A stretch of 64,000 nt of DNA from the NCBI GenBank assembly GCA_030737835.1, contig CM060851.1, forward strand, positions 11,836,897 through 11,900,896, read 5' to 3'. Under the pieces are notes generated by a model. That model saw nothing but the letters and a program-made list of their open reading frames with translations, did no database searches and was not told where the DNA came from. This document shows positions 1 through 10,306 of this stretch, piece by piece. The number at the start of each line of letters is the position of its first letter. The stretch's first letter is position 1. This stretch comes from Acorus gramineus. Its lineage: Eukaryota; Streptophyta; Magnoliopsida; Acorales; Acoraceae. Both the position numbers and the translations under genes were made by a program.

Positions 1-380
1 TTGTGGAATACATGAGAAACCCTCTATTTATAGGGTGCATGGAGGAATCCCAAAAGGGAAAGTTACAAGTATATAAAGGTGAGGGGGTAGATAGTGGGAT
101 GATTAATAATGGGGGTTATGGAGTTGAAGAGTGGGGGAGGTTATGGCTTTGAGGAGTGGTGGTTATCCACCATATTCACAACAGTATGCACAATTTCTTT
201 TTGTCAAAACCCTTTTTCGGCTACCTTGACTGACTTGAGCGTCAGAGGGTCTTTCGCAGGTCCCCACCTCCCTGTGTCTATGGCGTTCAAGGAGTGCTCC
301 CCTGCGGAATCAGGCAGAGGTGAACGGGAGTGGCCAGATCCGCTTACCTGAACCCGGAAGGAAAACTTTCTACCCCTCCA
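1..380 (+). mobile_element. Partial LTR (3' part) of a Tat-lineage Ty3/gypsy element
   Basis: The stretch ends in CCCTCCA at 380 and is followed at once by TTTGGCGTTGTCTATGGGA, the leader sequence that typically follows the LTR in Tat-lineage elements. Its last ~180 bases (from about 196) closely match the end of the LTR at 18483-19075 and, more loosely, 25421-25586, all sharing a CTGACTTGAGCGTC-like block. The first ~195 bases do not match the 5' part of the 18483 LTR, so the two may be different subfamilies. A TATA-like CTATTTATAG lies near 26-35. The LTR is cut by the window start. Confidence 0.7.
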
Positions 381-904
381 GTTTGGCGTTGTCTATGGGA
401 CCAGAACGAAAAGCCTAGCTCATCGTTATGCCTCCCAAGAAAACTCCCCCGCCAACGTCGGTGCTGGCTAGCATGTCAGCGGCCAACCCATCATCCTTTT
501 CTGGCTTGACTGAAGGACGACGAACCTAGCCCCGAGGTCATCGTTCTACAGCGAATCTATGACGAGGCTCTCATCCAAGTGGAGCGTGCAAAGAAGCGGA
601 TCGAGGAATTGGTCCGGACGATCGAGGTGGCCCGAGAAGAGAACGAGCTTCTCCAGGCCGAATGGGATAATTCGAATCCCCGAGCCAGAGGCAGTCCGTG
701 CCGCCGGTGCCTAACGACCCCCAGTGAACCAACGTGCACATCGACCCCCCTGAAACGATAATCCAGAGCAACCAGTATTCTCATCAAATGCCGTTGTGCC
801 TTCCAAGTGACCCCGTGAAGCAGATCATGTTTGGCACGACAAGCAAGACAACATGACGAGAGAGGTAGATCATCGCATCCTCCACAACCTGAAGCCCCGG
901 ACCC
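381..904 (+). pseudogene. gag: Tat-lineage gag, N-terminal remnant, interrupted by a retrotransposon
   Basis: An ATG at 428 opens a short frame (MPPKKTPPPTSV...) that breaks after ~30 codons. A second frame around 535-700 carries a charged, coiled-coil-like stretch (AKKRIEELVRTIEVAREENE) as in plant Tat-type gag proteins. The reading frame is frameshifted and then cut at 904 by insertion of the 905-10301 element. The same element's gag appears to continue at 10307, because the two sides carry the same 5-bp duplication GACCC (900-904 and 10302-10306). Confidence 0.6.
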
Positions 905-1166
905 TGTTATATATGTGTCACTTTTAGCCTGCTGGTAACCGTTGGAGCGTTCTGGCAGTTTTTCATTTTTTTCGGTTTTGATCGGAACCGCTAATTTTTG
1001 GACTGTTAGCTATCGTCCTGAGTTAGAGGACTCCGATTAAAAATCTAACTGCATATTTGGTGTCCTGGTGCCGTTTTAGACCTCTCACGAAAATTTCGTC
1101 GAATTCCGATAACGTTTCCAAAAATTTCGCAGTTCCGGGGCGTATCTGGGTTTTTAAGTCGCACAC

Positions 1167-1173
1167 TATATAA
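1167..1173 (+). promoter_or_regulatory. TATA box of the 5' LTR promoter
   Basis: TATATAA within CACACTATATAAGGATGG. The 3' LTR carries the same box at 7349-7355. Transcription would start about 30 bases downstream, making U3 only ~290 bases and leaving a transcript leader of more than 2.7 kb inside the LTR. Confidence 0.6.
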
Positions 1174-1687
1174 GGATGGGATCTAATTTTCGAGGTACTG
1201 TTCATCATCCCTACCAAATGAGTTTTTCTCTCTCCCCTCTCTCTTTTTCTCACTTTTGACCCCCCTAGAGCCCTCAAAGCTTAAAACCTAAAGCATAGGA
1301 AGTGTAGATCGGGTCCCGATCTACACCCCGGTGCTTTCAAATTCGAATTCCGGCGAGATTTGCCCCTCCGTCCCCCCTCTCTTCTTCCCTGATTTGAGCC
1401 ATATCGGTGGTGGAGGTAGATCCGGGCGTTAGAATCCTTTTGAGGGAGGTTTCGGTGCGTGGAGAGCAACCGGACTTCGCTTCCTCCCCTTGGTAAGCCT
1501 CTTTTCCTCTCTTTTCTTGCATAGATGTATGCTAGGGGGATGGATTTGGGGTTGGGTGGCTGTGGGTGGCCGTCGGAGTGGTGGTCGGACGCCATTGGTG
1601 GCCGGAGGTGGGTGGTAGGGGAGCTCGGGCTGGCAGGCAGGCAGCAGCACAGGCAGCAGCAGCAGGCGCAGCAGGCAGGGCCACTGG

Positions 1688-2160
1688 CAGGGCGCGCGCG
1701 TGCGTGCGCGCGGGCGTGCGCGCGGGTGGCGCTGGGCGCTGGGCGCGGGTGCTGGGCGCTGGCGGGCGCAGTCGGGCGCGCAGTCGCGCGCGGGTGCGTG
1801 CGTGCGGGTGCGCGGGTGCGCGGGAGTGGTCGCGCGAGTGCGTGCGGGTGCGTTGGGCGCAGGGCGCCTGGGCATGCGCCTGGGCGCGGTGCTGGGGGCC
1901 AGTGCGTGCGCGTGCTGGGGCGTGCGTGCAGTGCGCGCGGGGGCGCGCTGGGCTGGACGCGCGGTGCGCGCGGGCGCGCGCGAGCGTGCGCGTGCGTGCG
2001 GCGGTGCGTCGGGGCGCGCGGGCCGGCGTGCGACAGTGCGCCGGTGGTGTCCGGGTGTGCGGGCTGGGCTCGGCAGTGCGCCTTGGCGCGCGGGCCGAGG
2101 CTCGGCTGTGCGCTCGGGGCGGGTGGCCGTGCGTGCGGCTGCCCGGTGGGTTCGGGAGTG
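1688..2160 (+). repeat. GC-rich alternating CG/TG low-complexity tract in the 5' LTR
   Basis: Built of GCGCGGGTGCG- and GCTGGGCGC-like units with almost no A or T and strong G over C bias on the plus strand. The counterpart in the 3' LTR (about 7883-8515) is longer by roughly 160-170 bp and accounts for nearly all the LTR length difference. Long open frames on both strands here are by-products of composition. Confidence 0.85.
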
Positions 2161-3093
2161 AGTCGGGATGCTCGGATACACGTGCGTACGGGCCGTATGT
2201 ACGTTTATCTGAGTGTTGGGTATTTTAGATGTATTTTTGGGTATTTTATGCATTGTTCTCACCATATTGAATGTCTGTCTTGCAGATCTAGACGGACGGT
2301 CGCGCGACGACCCAGATACCGGTGAGTGGGACAATCCAACCCAGTAGAGAGGTGTTATACGCACTTGGGCGTATACCGACCTCTCCTGGGGCACCATGGA
2401 TAAATATTGACATATTGTAATGTGTATATCATGCGAGCATGATTAAATTGTAGAATGCATGTTACCCTAGACTTTGCATGTTAGGGACCTGCACCCTTAG
2501 GATTGTGTATGAGCCATGCAGCATGTCCCCTGGTTCCATGTTAGGAAGCCCGGCCGATGCATGTGCCCTACTAGTTTATTTATTAAATTAAATGCTAGTA
2601 AATGTTAAAATGCATGTTATAGTGAATATTATAGGGGAGGGGCCTTGCGAGGACAGCGGTGAGACCCGGGTTAGGGTACACCGTGTTCCTTGTTTGGTTG
2701 TCGGGGTGTCCTATAACGGGAACTCACGCTGCCCTCCCGAGTTTCTTTCCCCAACGATATTCCACCTTGTTATAACCTTATGCATGTTCCCCGCATCGTA
2801 GTTATGCGCCCTGGTGGGTTCTGAGGAATTCAGAACATTAGTGTTGTTATGATGTGTTGTCTGCGGATCCGAGTGGATCATATGCGATGGATAGGCTGTT
2901 CTGTTCCCTTCGTTGGATCCTTTAGAGACTACCTCAGCGTTAGACAGGTTGTCCCGTGCAGGGGCTCCCAGTAGTAGGCGCCTCCTGATTTGGTGAAGGA
3001 CTGTGCTGAACGTGGGAGTGGCCAAACGACCTACGGAGTGAGGAGAGACTATCGGTGGACCAAGGGTGACCAACAGCCTAGTCAGTCCCAAGA

Positions 3094-3420
3094 GCCTATG
3101 TCACCCGGGTGAGGGTGTAGTGGGTTGGCGATGAGCGACCCGCTGGATTTGTCTATGGATGATTGTCAGTCCCAATATCCTATGTCACTCCTGTTGAGGG
3201 GTGAGGGTGAGGGTGTAGTAGGTTGGCGATAGCGACCTGCTGGATTGGTGTAGTAAGTCCCAATATCCTTGGTCACCCATTGAGGGTGAGGGTGAGGGTG
3301 TAGCGGGTTGGCGGAAGCGACCCGCTGGTTTTGTGTTGATTAGTCCCAATATCCTTGGTCACCCATTGAGGGTGAGGGTGAGGGTGTAGTGGGTGGGCGG
3401 TAGCGACCCACTAGTTTGAG
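3094..3420 (+). repeat. Four ~85-bp tandem repeats with covarying hairpins (5' LTR)
   Basis: Four units each contain AGTCCCAA(T/G)A, GAGGGTGAGGGTGAGGGTG and a stem-loop. Left and right stem arms are at 3119-3125/3138-3144, 3217-3223/3235-3241, 3302-3308/3320-3326 and 3388-3394/3406-3412. Arms read AGTGGGT/ACCCGCT, AGTAGGT/ACCTGCT, AGCGGGT/ACCCGCT and AGTGGGT/ACCCACT, so base changes in one arm are matched in the other. The same array sits in the 3' LTR at about 9444-9770. Confidence 0.85.
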
Positions 3421-3956
3421 GAATTGTTGTTGTTGTGGCTTGATAATGTGTTGTGGATGTTAAGGTTTATCTGGTTGTGGTCAATATTGTCTGTGATGCA
3501 TGGGTTGTGCCGTTCACTGAGCGTGTGGCTCACCCCTCGCATAATATTTTTCTACAGTGTCATCTGAGTCGGATCTGGAGGAGGAGCTCCCCGAGGGACT
3601 TCATCAGTAGCGGAGTAGCGCCACGTCCCGCGAGTTGCAGAGACTATCAGCATCCCTTGTACCAGTATGTATTATTTTCCGTGCTTGGGCACGCGTTTGG
3701 TTGTATTTGGATGTCTTTGTATGTATATTGGCTCTCACAGGACATGTGATTATGTATGGAGTCTGTAGTGTGTTTTGATTACAGATTCAGTCTTTAGTTA
3801 TCCGCATTTGGTGTATATATCATGTCAGCCCTGCTTTTGTTGTCTGTGTGTCATGTTGGTTGCTTGTGTATGTTATATTATTGACCTCCTGTGTAGATTC
3901 TGATATTATATATACACTTGCCGCGTCTCGGGGACGCCCGGGGCGTGACAAATTGG

Positions 3957-3968
3957 TGGTATCAGAGC
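3957..3968 (+). promoter_or_regulatory. Primer binding site, initiator tRNA-Met type
   Basis: TGGTATCAGAGC lies six bases after the LTR end (3950). It is complementary to the 3' end of plant initiator tRNA-Met, the standard primer for plant chromoviruses and copia elements. It fixes element orientation as plus. Confidence 0.9.
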
Positions 3969-4070
3969 CTGGTCCTGTCAGAGCCAATGGTCTTCTTTCG
4001 TAGAGATGAGTCCTAGGATTTTGATATGAGTATTCTGATCCTAGAGTCTGGTTTTCTTAGGATTGCTGAT

Positions 4071-5384
4071 ATGTCTCCTCGTGGAGGACGGCGCGGACAT
4101 GGTCCCTCTCGACCTTTGGAGGTTTCCGGACCTGCTAGAGGCGAGGATGCTACTGGAGAGTCCACGGCTGTGAGGCCAGGATCGGCGCAGGAGCCTCCCG
4201 CACGGGAACGTGCGTTCGCTCGGATAGCGGATTCGGTGGAGACTCGGATCAAGGCACTGGAGGCCCAGACCATAGTGTTGGTAGAGCAGACGCGGGAGAT
4301 CCGGGAGCTGAGGGCGGCCCGTGATGCAGTTCCACAGGTCCCCTTGGTGGCAGATCCGCCTGTGGTACCCGAAGTACCCCCAGTCCCCGTGGTGATTCCA
4401 GCGGCGAGGGTTCAGAATCCCCTGGCGAGGGAGGTTGGGCTAGAGGCTGCAGCGCGAGTGCAGCAGAGTGGCCTCGCAGCCTTTTTGAAGCTCCATCCTC
4501 CCGGTTTTATGGCCAGTTGGCGGATCCCCTTGCCCCAGAGCGATGGTTGATGGAGTGGAGGTGATCTTCTCGACCATGCTTTGCACCGATCGCCAGCAAG
4601 TCTCTCTGGCCACCTTCATGTTGAAGGGTAGCGCTGCCGACTGGTGGGCTACCCGAGTGGTGGACATTCCAGAGGGAGTGGAGCAGCTTTCTTGGGCAGG
4701 ATTCCGGAGGTATTTCCTGGAGGAGTACTTCCCGTTCTCGGCGCAGCAGATCGTGGTGCAGGAGTTTGTGCGGTTGACGCAGGGCTCTATGTCTGTCGCC
4801 GACTACTCCACGCGCTTCACGAGGCTATCCAGGTTCGCTCCAGCTTTGGTGATGGACGAAGAGGCGCGGTGTCGCCGTTTCGAGCTTGGTCTCTGCAGCG
4901 CCATTCGGGTGCATGTCTCCTCCCAGGCTTTCTCGAGGTTCTCGACTTGGTGTCTCGAGCGAAGACAGTCGAGCGAGACCTCGGGATCATCGTAGGGGTT
5001 CCGACCCCATCTGCAGATCAGGGTCCTTCCGGAAGTCGGGACCAGGAGCAGCGCAAGAGAAGGAGGCCCCGTTTCGAGCAGTCAGCGGCTGCCTCTCCTC
5101 CAGCAGATGCGGTGCCAGAGTGGGATCCAGCACCCATTGCGGCAGTGCCCATCCAGTCCCGGCGACCGGAGAAGCGGCGCTGTTTCCATTGTCAGCGCAT
5201 CGGGCATATCAGATACAATTGCCCTGATGCTGGCCGACCCCGTGTGCTACCTCAGCAGCGGCAGCCGGCGAGGCGTGCTCTTGCTCCTCTGCCGCAGTTT
5301 GTTCAAGGCAGGGTTGCAGCGCTTTCGGCTGAGGAGGCGCAGGTTTCGGGCGTCATGGTTCGAGGTAATGTTCTGTTTCCCTAG
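4071..5384 (+). pseudogene. gag: Gag polyprotein of the 905-10301 element (frameshifted)
   Basis: The likely start is the ATG at 4071 (MSPRGGRRGHGPSRP). The frame runs to ~4515, slips near 4515-4545, continues in another frame through the retrotransposon gag core (GSAADWWATRV, then FRRYFLEEYFP, QGSMSVADYSTRFTRLSRFA), slips again near 4930-4960, and continues to a CCHC zinc knuckle, CFHCQRIGHIRYNC, at about 5189-5230. The stop is near 5384. Domain order (basic N-terminus, gag core, linker, zinc knuckle) is normal for plant gypsy gag. The protein normally runs on into protease, but homology stops just where protease should begin. At least two frameshifts mean no intact gag is made from this copy. 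Confidence 0.85.
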
Positions 5385-5394
5385 CTCCCTGTGA

Positions 5395-6500
5395 ATGAAT
5401 ATATATGTGTGTGTTGGTTGCTGTTAAGCATGTGTGTATTATCTCAATGAGCGGGTAATGAGTGTGGTTGTTCGAGTTAAAGAGGCCGGGTTGTAGCCGT
5501 CCTGGCAGGAGGCTCTCATCCGTAGGTACCGCCGATGCATTCGGAGGGGTACTGATCGTGGGAGTGTGTCAGGTAGGGGCTAACCCGGAAATGGATAATG
5601 GATGGTGGCGCGAGCGTGGAATCGCTCTCCCCTTTCGTTGGATCCGCGTAGTACAGCCCCGGCGTTAGACAGGCTCCCGGTCAGAGGACCAGGCGAGCTA
5701 CGGAGCGGGGAGAGGCTACCGGTGGACCAGGGGTAGAGAGCAGTCTAAGTCTCTCCCAAAGTCCCAAAATGTCTCCTTTCGGGAGTGAGGGTGTGGATGA
5801 GGCGAAGACGGGTCGCTCGTGACCAAATGGTTTATTCGACCATTCCCGATGATGTTGGGTTCGGTCCTGTAATGGATGATGTCGCGAGTATGGAATCGTT
5901 CTTTCCTTTGCTGGACCCGAGTAGGGACTCCTCAGCGTTAGAGAGGCCTTCCTGACAGAGGGCTCCCCTCAGTAGGCACCTCATGATTTGGTTTCGGACT
6001 GTGCTGAATTGTGGGAGCGGACCAGGCGGCCTACGGTGTGGAGGAGAGGCTACCGGTGGACCAGGGGTGAAGAACAGTCTAAGTCTCTCCCAAAGTCCCA
6101 AAAAGTCTCCTGAAAGGAGTGAGGGTGTGGATGAGACAAAGACGCGTCGCCTCGTGACTCGGTCGTGGTTCGACCGTTCCCATAGAGGTTGGGTCCGGTC
6201 TTGAGATGGATGTTGAAGGATATCGGTGGATGATTATCTAGATGTAGATGATCCGGTGAGGTTGGTAATGTTCTTTAATAATGATGTCTTCTTCTAGTGT
6301 TCCTTTCTGGATTAAGGGGCCTTGTGAGGTCGGCGTTGAAACCCGGGCTAGGATACTTCGTGTTCCTTGTTTGGTTGTCGGGGTATCCTATATCGGGATT
6401 TCATGGTGCCCTCCCGAGGTTTCTTTTCCCAGGCAAGGGATACCATGGAAGCATCAGATGGATGGTAGATCAAGTATGAGTTTTGGTTGGTGGTTAAGGC
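5395..6500 (+). repeat. LTR-derived sequence inside the internal domain, replacing pol
   Basis: Instead of protease and RT, this stretch holds diverged copies of segments of the element's own type of LTR. Sections near 5590-5800 and 5870-6180 resemble LTR 2860-3110 (TTCGTTGGATCC, GGCGTTAGACAGG, CTACGGAG, CGGTGGACCAGGGGT). A section at about 6300-6440 resembles LTR 2630-2755 (GGCCTTG, CCTTGTTTGGTTGTCGGGG, CCTCCCGAG). The order is rearranged compared with the LTR and the first segment is present twice. It has no coding content that I recognise. Confidence 0.7.
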
Positions 6501-6503
6501 CTT

Positions 6504-6800
6504 TTGGGCTGGGTGAATTCTGGTAAAGGTATATCTGTGGACCCGGGCAAGACGCTCGTCGCGTCAAATTGGCGCCGACCGTCGAACCCCGCGGGGATTC
6601 GGAGCTTCCCGAGTTTAGCAGGTTATTGTAGGAAGCTTGACGAGGGACTCTCGAAGATAGCTGTTCCTCTTAACCGCCTTACTTGGAAGGATGTCCGGTT
6701 CGAGTGGTCCCCGTCTTGCGAGGAGAGCTTCCTGGAGTTTACTCGGAGGCTCACCTCAGCGCCAATTCTTACCTCTCCGTCTTGGAGTGGTGGGTTCGCA
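6504..6800 (+). pseudogene. pol: Pol fragment: RT/RNase H junction of a gypsy element
   Basis: The translated stretch reads SGKGISVDPGKTLVA, then RPSNPAGIRSF, LAGYCRKLDEGLSKIAVPL, RLTWKDVRFEWSPSCEESF and LTSAPILTSPS. This is the well-conserved join between reverse transcriptase and RNase H of plant gypsy pol. Everything upstream in RT, including the YxDD site, is absent, and the following RNase H is absent after ~90 codons. It is a relic left by a large internal deletion. Confidence 0.8.
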
Positions 6801-6809
6801 GTTGGGTAA

Positions 6810-7039
6810 AGGTGTGTCCACGATCCTGCTCACGTCGTCCCGTTCGAGCTGCTCGTCTCTGAGCCGGACAGTCATTCGTGGAGCAGTTGATTGAGACCAT
6901 GGACCGCCGCGTGAGGAGGCTCTGCACCAAGACCGTCCAGTTGGTCGAGGTGCGATGGCAGCACCGTTCCGGTGTCAAGGACACATGGAAGCTCATGGAT
7001 GCCAGGTGTGACGCGTATCCGCATCTTTTCTCCTCCTAG
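6810..7039 (+). pseudogene. pol: Pol fragment: C-terminal end of integrase
   Basis: Scraps (VHDPAHVVPFELLV) resemble the region after the integrase core. The frame from ATG 6899 to the TAG at 7037-7039 encodes 46 residues (MDRRVRRLCTKTVQLVEVRW, then DTWKLMD, YPHLFSS). They match the last part of plant gypsy pol, which usually reads like 'LRxKxIPLVKVxWxxxxxEEATWExExxMxxxYPxLF'. It is directly followed by the PPT, as expected for the true 3' end of pol. Confidence 0.7.
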
Positions 7040-7072
7040 ATGTTTTTGCATATTTTGAGGACAAAATTTCCT

Positions 7073-7085
7073 AAGGGGGGAAGAA
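7073..7085 (+). promoter_or_regulatory. Polypurine tract of the 905-10301 element
   Basis: AAGGGGGGAAGAA abuts the first base of the 3' LTR (7086). The upstream context GAGGACAAAATTTCC is typical of plant chromoviruses. It primes plus-strand DNA synthesis in the family. Confidence 0.88.
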
Positions 7086-10000
7086 TGTTATATATGTGTC
7101 ACTTTTTAGCCTGCTGGTAACCGTTGGAGCGTTCTGGCAGTTTTTCGTTTTTTTCGGTTTTCGATCGGAACCGCTAATTTTTGGACTGTTAGCTATCGTC
7201 CTGAGTTAGAGGACTCCGATTGAAAATCTAACTGCATATTTGGTGTCCTGGTGCCGTTTTAGACCTCTCACGAAAATTTCGTTGAATTCCGGTAACGTTT
7301 GCGAAATTTCGCAGTTCCGGGGCGTATCTGGGTTTTTAAGTCGCACACTATATAAGGATGGGATCTAATTTTCGAGGTACTGTTCATCATCCCTACCAAA
7401 TGAGTTTTTCTCTCTCCCCTCTCTCTTTTTCTCACTTTTGACCCCCCTAGAGCCCTCAAAGCTTAAAACCTAAAGCATAGGAAGTGTAGATCGGGTCCCG
7501 ATCTACACCCCGGTGCTTTCAAATTCGAATTCCGGCGAGATTTGCCCCTCCGTCCCCCCTCTCTTCTTCCCTGATTTGAGCCATTTCGGTGGTGGAGGTA
7601 GATCCGGGCGTTAGAAGCCTTTTGAGGGAGGTTTCGGTGCGTGGAGAGCAACCGGACTTCGCTTCCTCCCCTTGGTAAGCCTCTTTTCCTCTCTTTTCTT
7701 GCATAGATGTATGCTAGGGGGATGGATTTGGGGGCTTGGGTGGATGTGGGTGGCTGTCGGAGTGGTGGTCGGAGGCCATTGGTGGCCGGAGGTGGGTGGT
7801 AAGGGAGCTCGGGCTGGCAGGCAGGCAGCAGCACAGGCAGCAACAGCAGGCGCAGCAGCAGCAGGCGCAGCAGGCAGGGCCACTGGCGGGCGTGCGCGCG
7901 GGCGTGCGCGCGGGTGGCGCTGGGCGCTGGGTGCTGGGCACTGGGCGCGGGCGTTGGGCGCTGGGTGCTGGGCGCTGGGCGCGGGTGCTGGGCGCTGGCG
8001 GGCGCGCAGTCGCGCGCGGGTGCATGCGTGCGGGTGCGCGGGTGCGCGCGGAGTGGTCGCGCGGGTGCGCGCGGGTGCTGGCGCGAGCGGGGGTGTGCGC
8101 GGGAGTGCGCGCGGGTGCGCGCGGGCGTGCGCGCGAGCGTGCGCGCGCGCGGGCAGGGCGCCTGGGCACTGTGCCTGGGTGCTGGGCAGGGCGCCTGGGC
8201 ATGCGCCTGGGCGCGGTGCTGGGGGCCAGTGCGCGCGGTGCTGGGGGCCAGTGCGTGCGCGTGCTGGGGCGTGCGTGCAGTGCGCGCGGGGGCGCGCTGG
8301 GCTGGACGCGCGGTGCGCGCGGGCGCGCGCGAGCGTGCGCGTGCGTGCGGCGGTGCGTCGGGGCGCGCGGGCCGGCGTGCGACAGTGCGCCGGTGGTGTC
8401 CGGGTGTGCGGGCTGGGCTCGGCAGTGCGCCTTGGCGCGCGGGCCGAGGCTCGGCTGTGCGCCCGGGGCGGGTGGCCGTGCGTGCGGCTGCCCGGTGGGT
8501 TCGGGAGTGAGTCGGGATGCTCAGATACGCGTGCGTACGGGCCGTATGTACGTTTATTCGAGTGTTGGGTATTTTAGATGTATTTTTGGGTATTTTATGC
8601 ATTGTTCTCACCATATTGAATGTCTGTCTTGCAGATCTAGACGGACGGTCGCGCGACGACCCAGATACCGGTGAGTGGGACAATCCAACCCAGTAGAGAG
8701 GTGTTGTACGCACTTGGGCGTATACCGACCTCTCCTGGGGCACCATGGATAAATATTGACATATTGTAATGTGTATATCATGCGAGCATGATTAAATTGT
8801 AGAATGCATGTTACCCTAGACTTTGCATGTTAGGGACTTGCACCCTTAGGTTTGTGTATGAGCCATGCAGCATGTCCCCTGGTTCCATGTTAGGAAGCCC
8901 GGCCGATGCATGTGCCCTACTAGTTTATTTATTAAATTAAATGCTAGTAAATGTTAAAATGCATGTTATAGTGAATATTATAGGGGAGGGGCCTTGCGAG
9001 GACAGCGGTGAGACCCGGGTTAGGGTACACCGTGTTCCTTGTTTGGTTGTCGGGGTGTCCTATAACGGGAACTCACGCTGCCCTCCCGAGTTTCTTTCCC
9101 CAACGATATTCCACCTTGTTATAACCTTATGCATGTTCCCCGCATCGTAGTTATGCGCCCTGGTGGGTTCTGAGGAATTCAGAACATTAGTGTTGTTATG
9201 ATGTGTTGTCTGCGGATCCGAGTGGATCATATGCGATGGATAGGCTGTTCTGTTCCCTTCGTTGGATCCTTTAGAGACTACCTCAGCGTTAGACAGGTTG
9301 TCCCGTGCAGGGGCTCCCAGTAGTAGGCGCCTCCTGATTTGGTGAAGGACTGTGCTGAACGTGGGAGTGGCCAAACGACCTACGGAGTGAGGAGAGACTA
9401 TCGGTGGACCAAGGGTGACCAACAGCCTAGTCAGTCCCAAGAGCCTATGTCACCCGGGTGAGGGTGTAGTGGGTTGGCGATGAGCGACCCGCTGGATTTG
9501 TCTATGGATGATTGTCAGTCCCAATATCCTATGTCACTCCTGTTGAGGGGTGAGGGTGAGGGTGTAGTAGGTTGGCGATAGCGACCTGCTGGATTGGTGT
9601 AGTAAGTCCCAATATCCTTGGTCACCCATTGAGGGTGAGGGTGAGGGTGTAGCGGGTTGGCGGAAGCGACCCGCTGGTTTTGTGTTGATTAGTCCCAACA
9701 TCCTTGGTCACCCATTGAGGGTGAGGGTGAGGGTGTAGTGGGTTGGCGGTAGCGACCCACTAGTTGAGGAATTGTTGATTATTGGTGGCTATGGTAAATG
9801 TGGTTGTGGATGTTAAGGTTTATCTGGTTGTGGTCAATATTGTCTGTGATGCATGGGTTGTGCCGTTCACTGAGCGTGTGGCTCACCCCTCGCACAATAT
9901 TTTTCTACAGTGTCATCTGAGTCGGATCCAGAGGAGGAGCTCCCCGAGGGACTTCATCAGTAGCGGAGTAGCGCCACGTCCCGCGAGTTGCAGAGACTAT

Positions 10001-10301
10001 CAGCATCCCTTGTACCAGTATGTATTATTTTCCGTGCTTGGGCACGCGTTTGGTTGTATTTGGATGTCTTTGTATGTATATTGGCTCTCACAGGACATGT
10101 GATTATGTATGGAGTCTGTAGTGTGTTTTGATTACAGATTCAGTCTTTAGTTATCCGCATTTGGTGTATATATCCTGTCAGCCTTGCTTTTGTTGTCTGT
10201 GTGTCATTTTGGCTGCTTGTGTATGATATTATTGACCTCCTGTGTAGATTCTGATATTATATATACACTTGCCGCGTCTCGGGGACGCCCGGGGCGTGAC
10301 A
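7086..10301 (+). repeat. 3' LTR of the 905-10301 gypsy element
   Basis: 3216 bp, near-identical to 905-3950, with a TATA box at 7349-7355, a longer GC-rich tract (about 7883-8515), and the hairpin tandem array at about 9444-9770. It ends CGTGACA, followed by the GACCC duplication. Confidence 0.92.
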
Positions 10302-10306
10302 GACCC

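Larger units (their letters stand above)
905..3950 (+). repeat. 5' LTR of the 905-10301 gypsy element
   Basis: Near-identical to 7086-10301. From the start it holds a promoter with TATA box (1167-1173), a pyrimidine-rich stretch, a very GC-rich low-complexity tract (about 1688-2160), an AT-rich spacer, and four ~85-bp tandem repeats with hairpins (about 3094-3420). Its length of 3046 bp is large for a plant LTR. Confidence 0.92.
905..10301 (+). mobile_element. Non-autonomous Ty3/gypsy retrotransposon with 3-kb LTRs
   Basis: A complete element: LTRs at 905-3950 and 7086-10301, a tRNA-Met-type primer site directly after the 5' LTR, gag, scraps of pol, and a polypurine tract directly before the 3' LTR. 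It is bounded by a perfect 5-bp target duplication GACCC (900-904, 10302-10306). LTRs start TGTTATATATG and end CGTGACA. The LTRs differ by scattered single bases plus about 170 bp of length difference in a GC-rich tract, so insertion looks recent. The sequence just before the PPT (GAGGACAAAATTT) and the pol scraps point to the chromovirus (Tekay/Del-like) group. Protease, most of RT, RNase H and most of integrase are missing, so it would depend on another element. Its target was a Tat-lineage gag. Confidence 0.92.

Noticed and set aside
1525-2325. 266-codon plus frame and overlapping 220- and 153-codon frames (and 7672-8577, 7736-8674)
   Set aside because: Same low-complexity region of the LTR; no sign of selection on any one frame.
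1429-2397. 322-codon minus-strand frame (and 427-codon counterpart 7463-8746), Arg/Pro/Ala-rich
   Set aside because: It is a composition artefact of the GC-rich LTR tract: long frames exist on both strands and in several phases, length differs between the two LTRs, and there is no domain pattern.
3094-3420. Telomere-like GAGGGTGAGGGTG repeats
   Set aside because: The unit is not the plant telomere repeat (TTTAGGG), and it is part of an ~85-bp LTR tandem repeat present in both LTRs.
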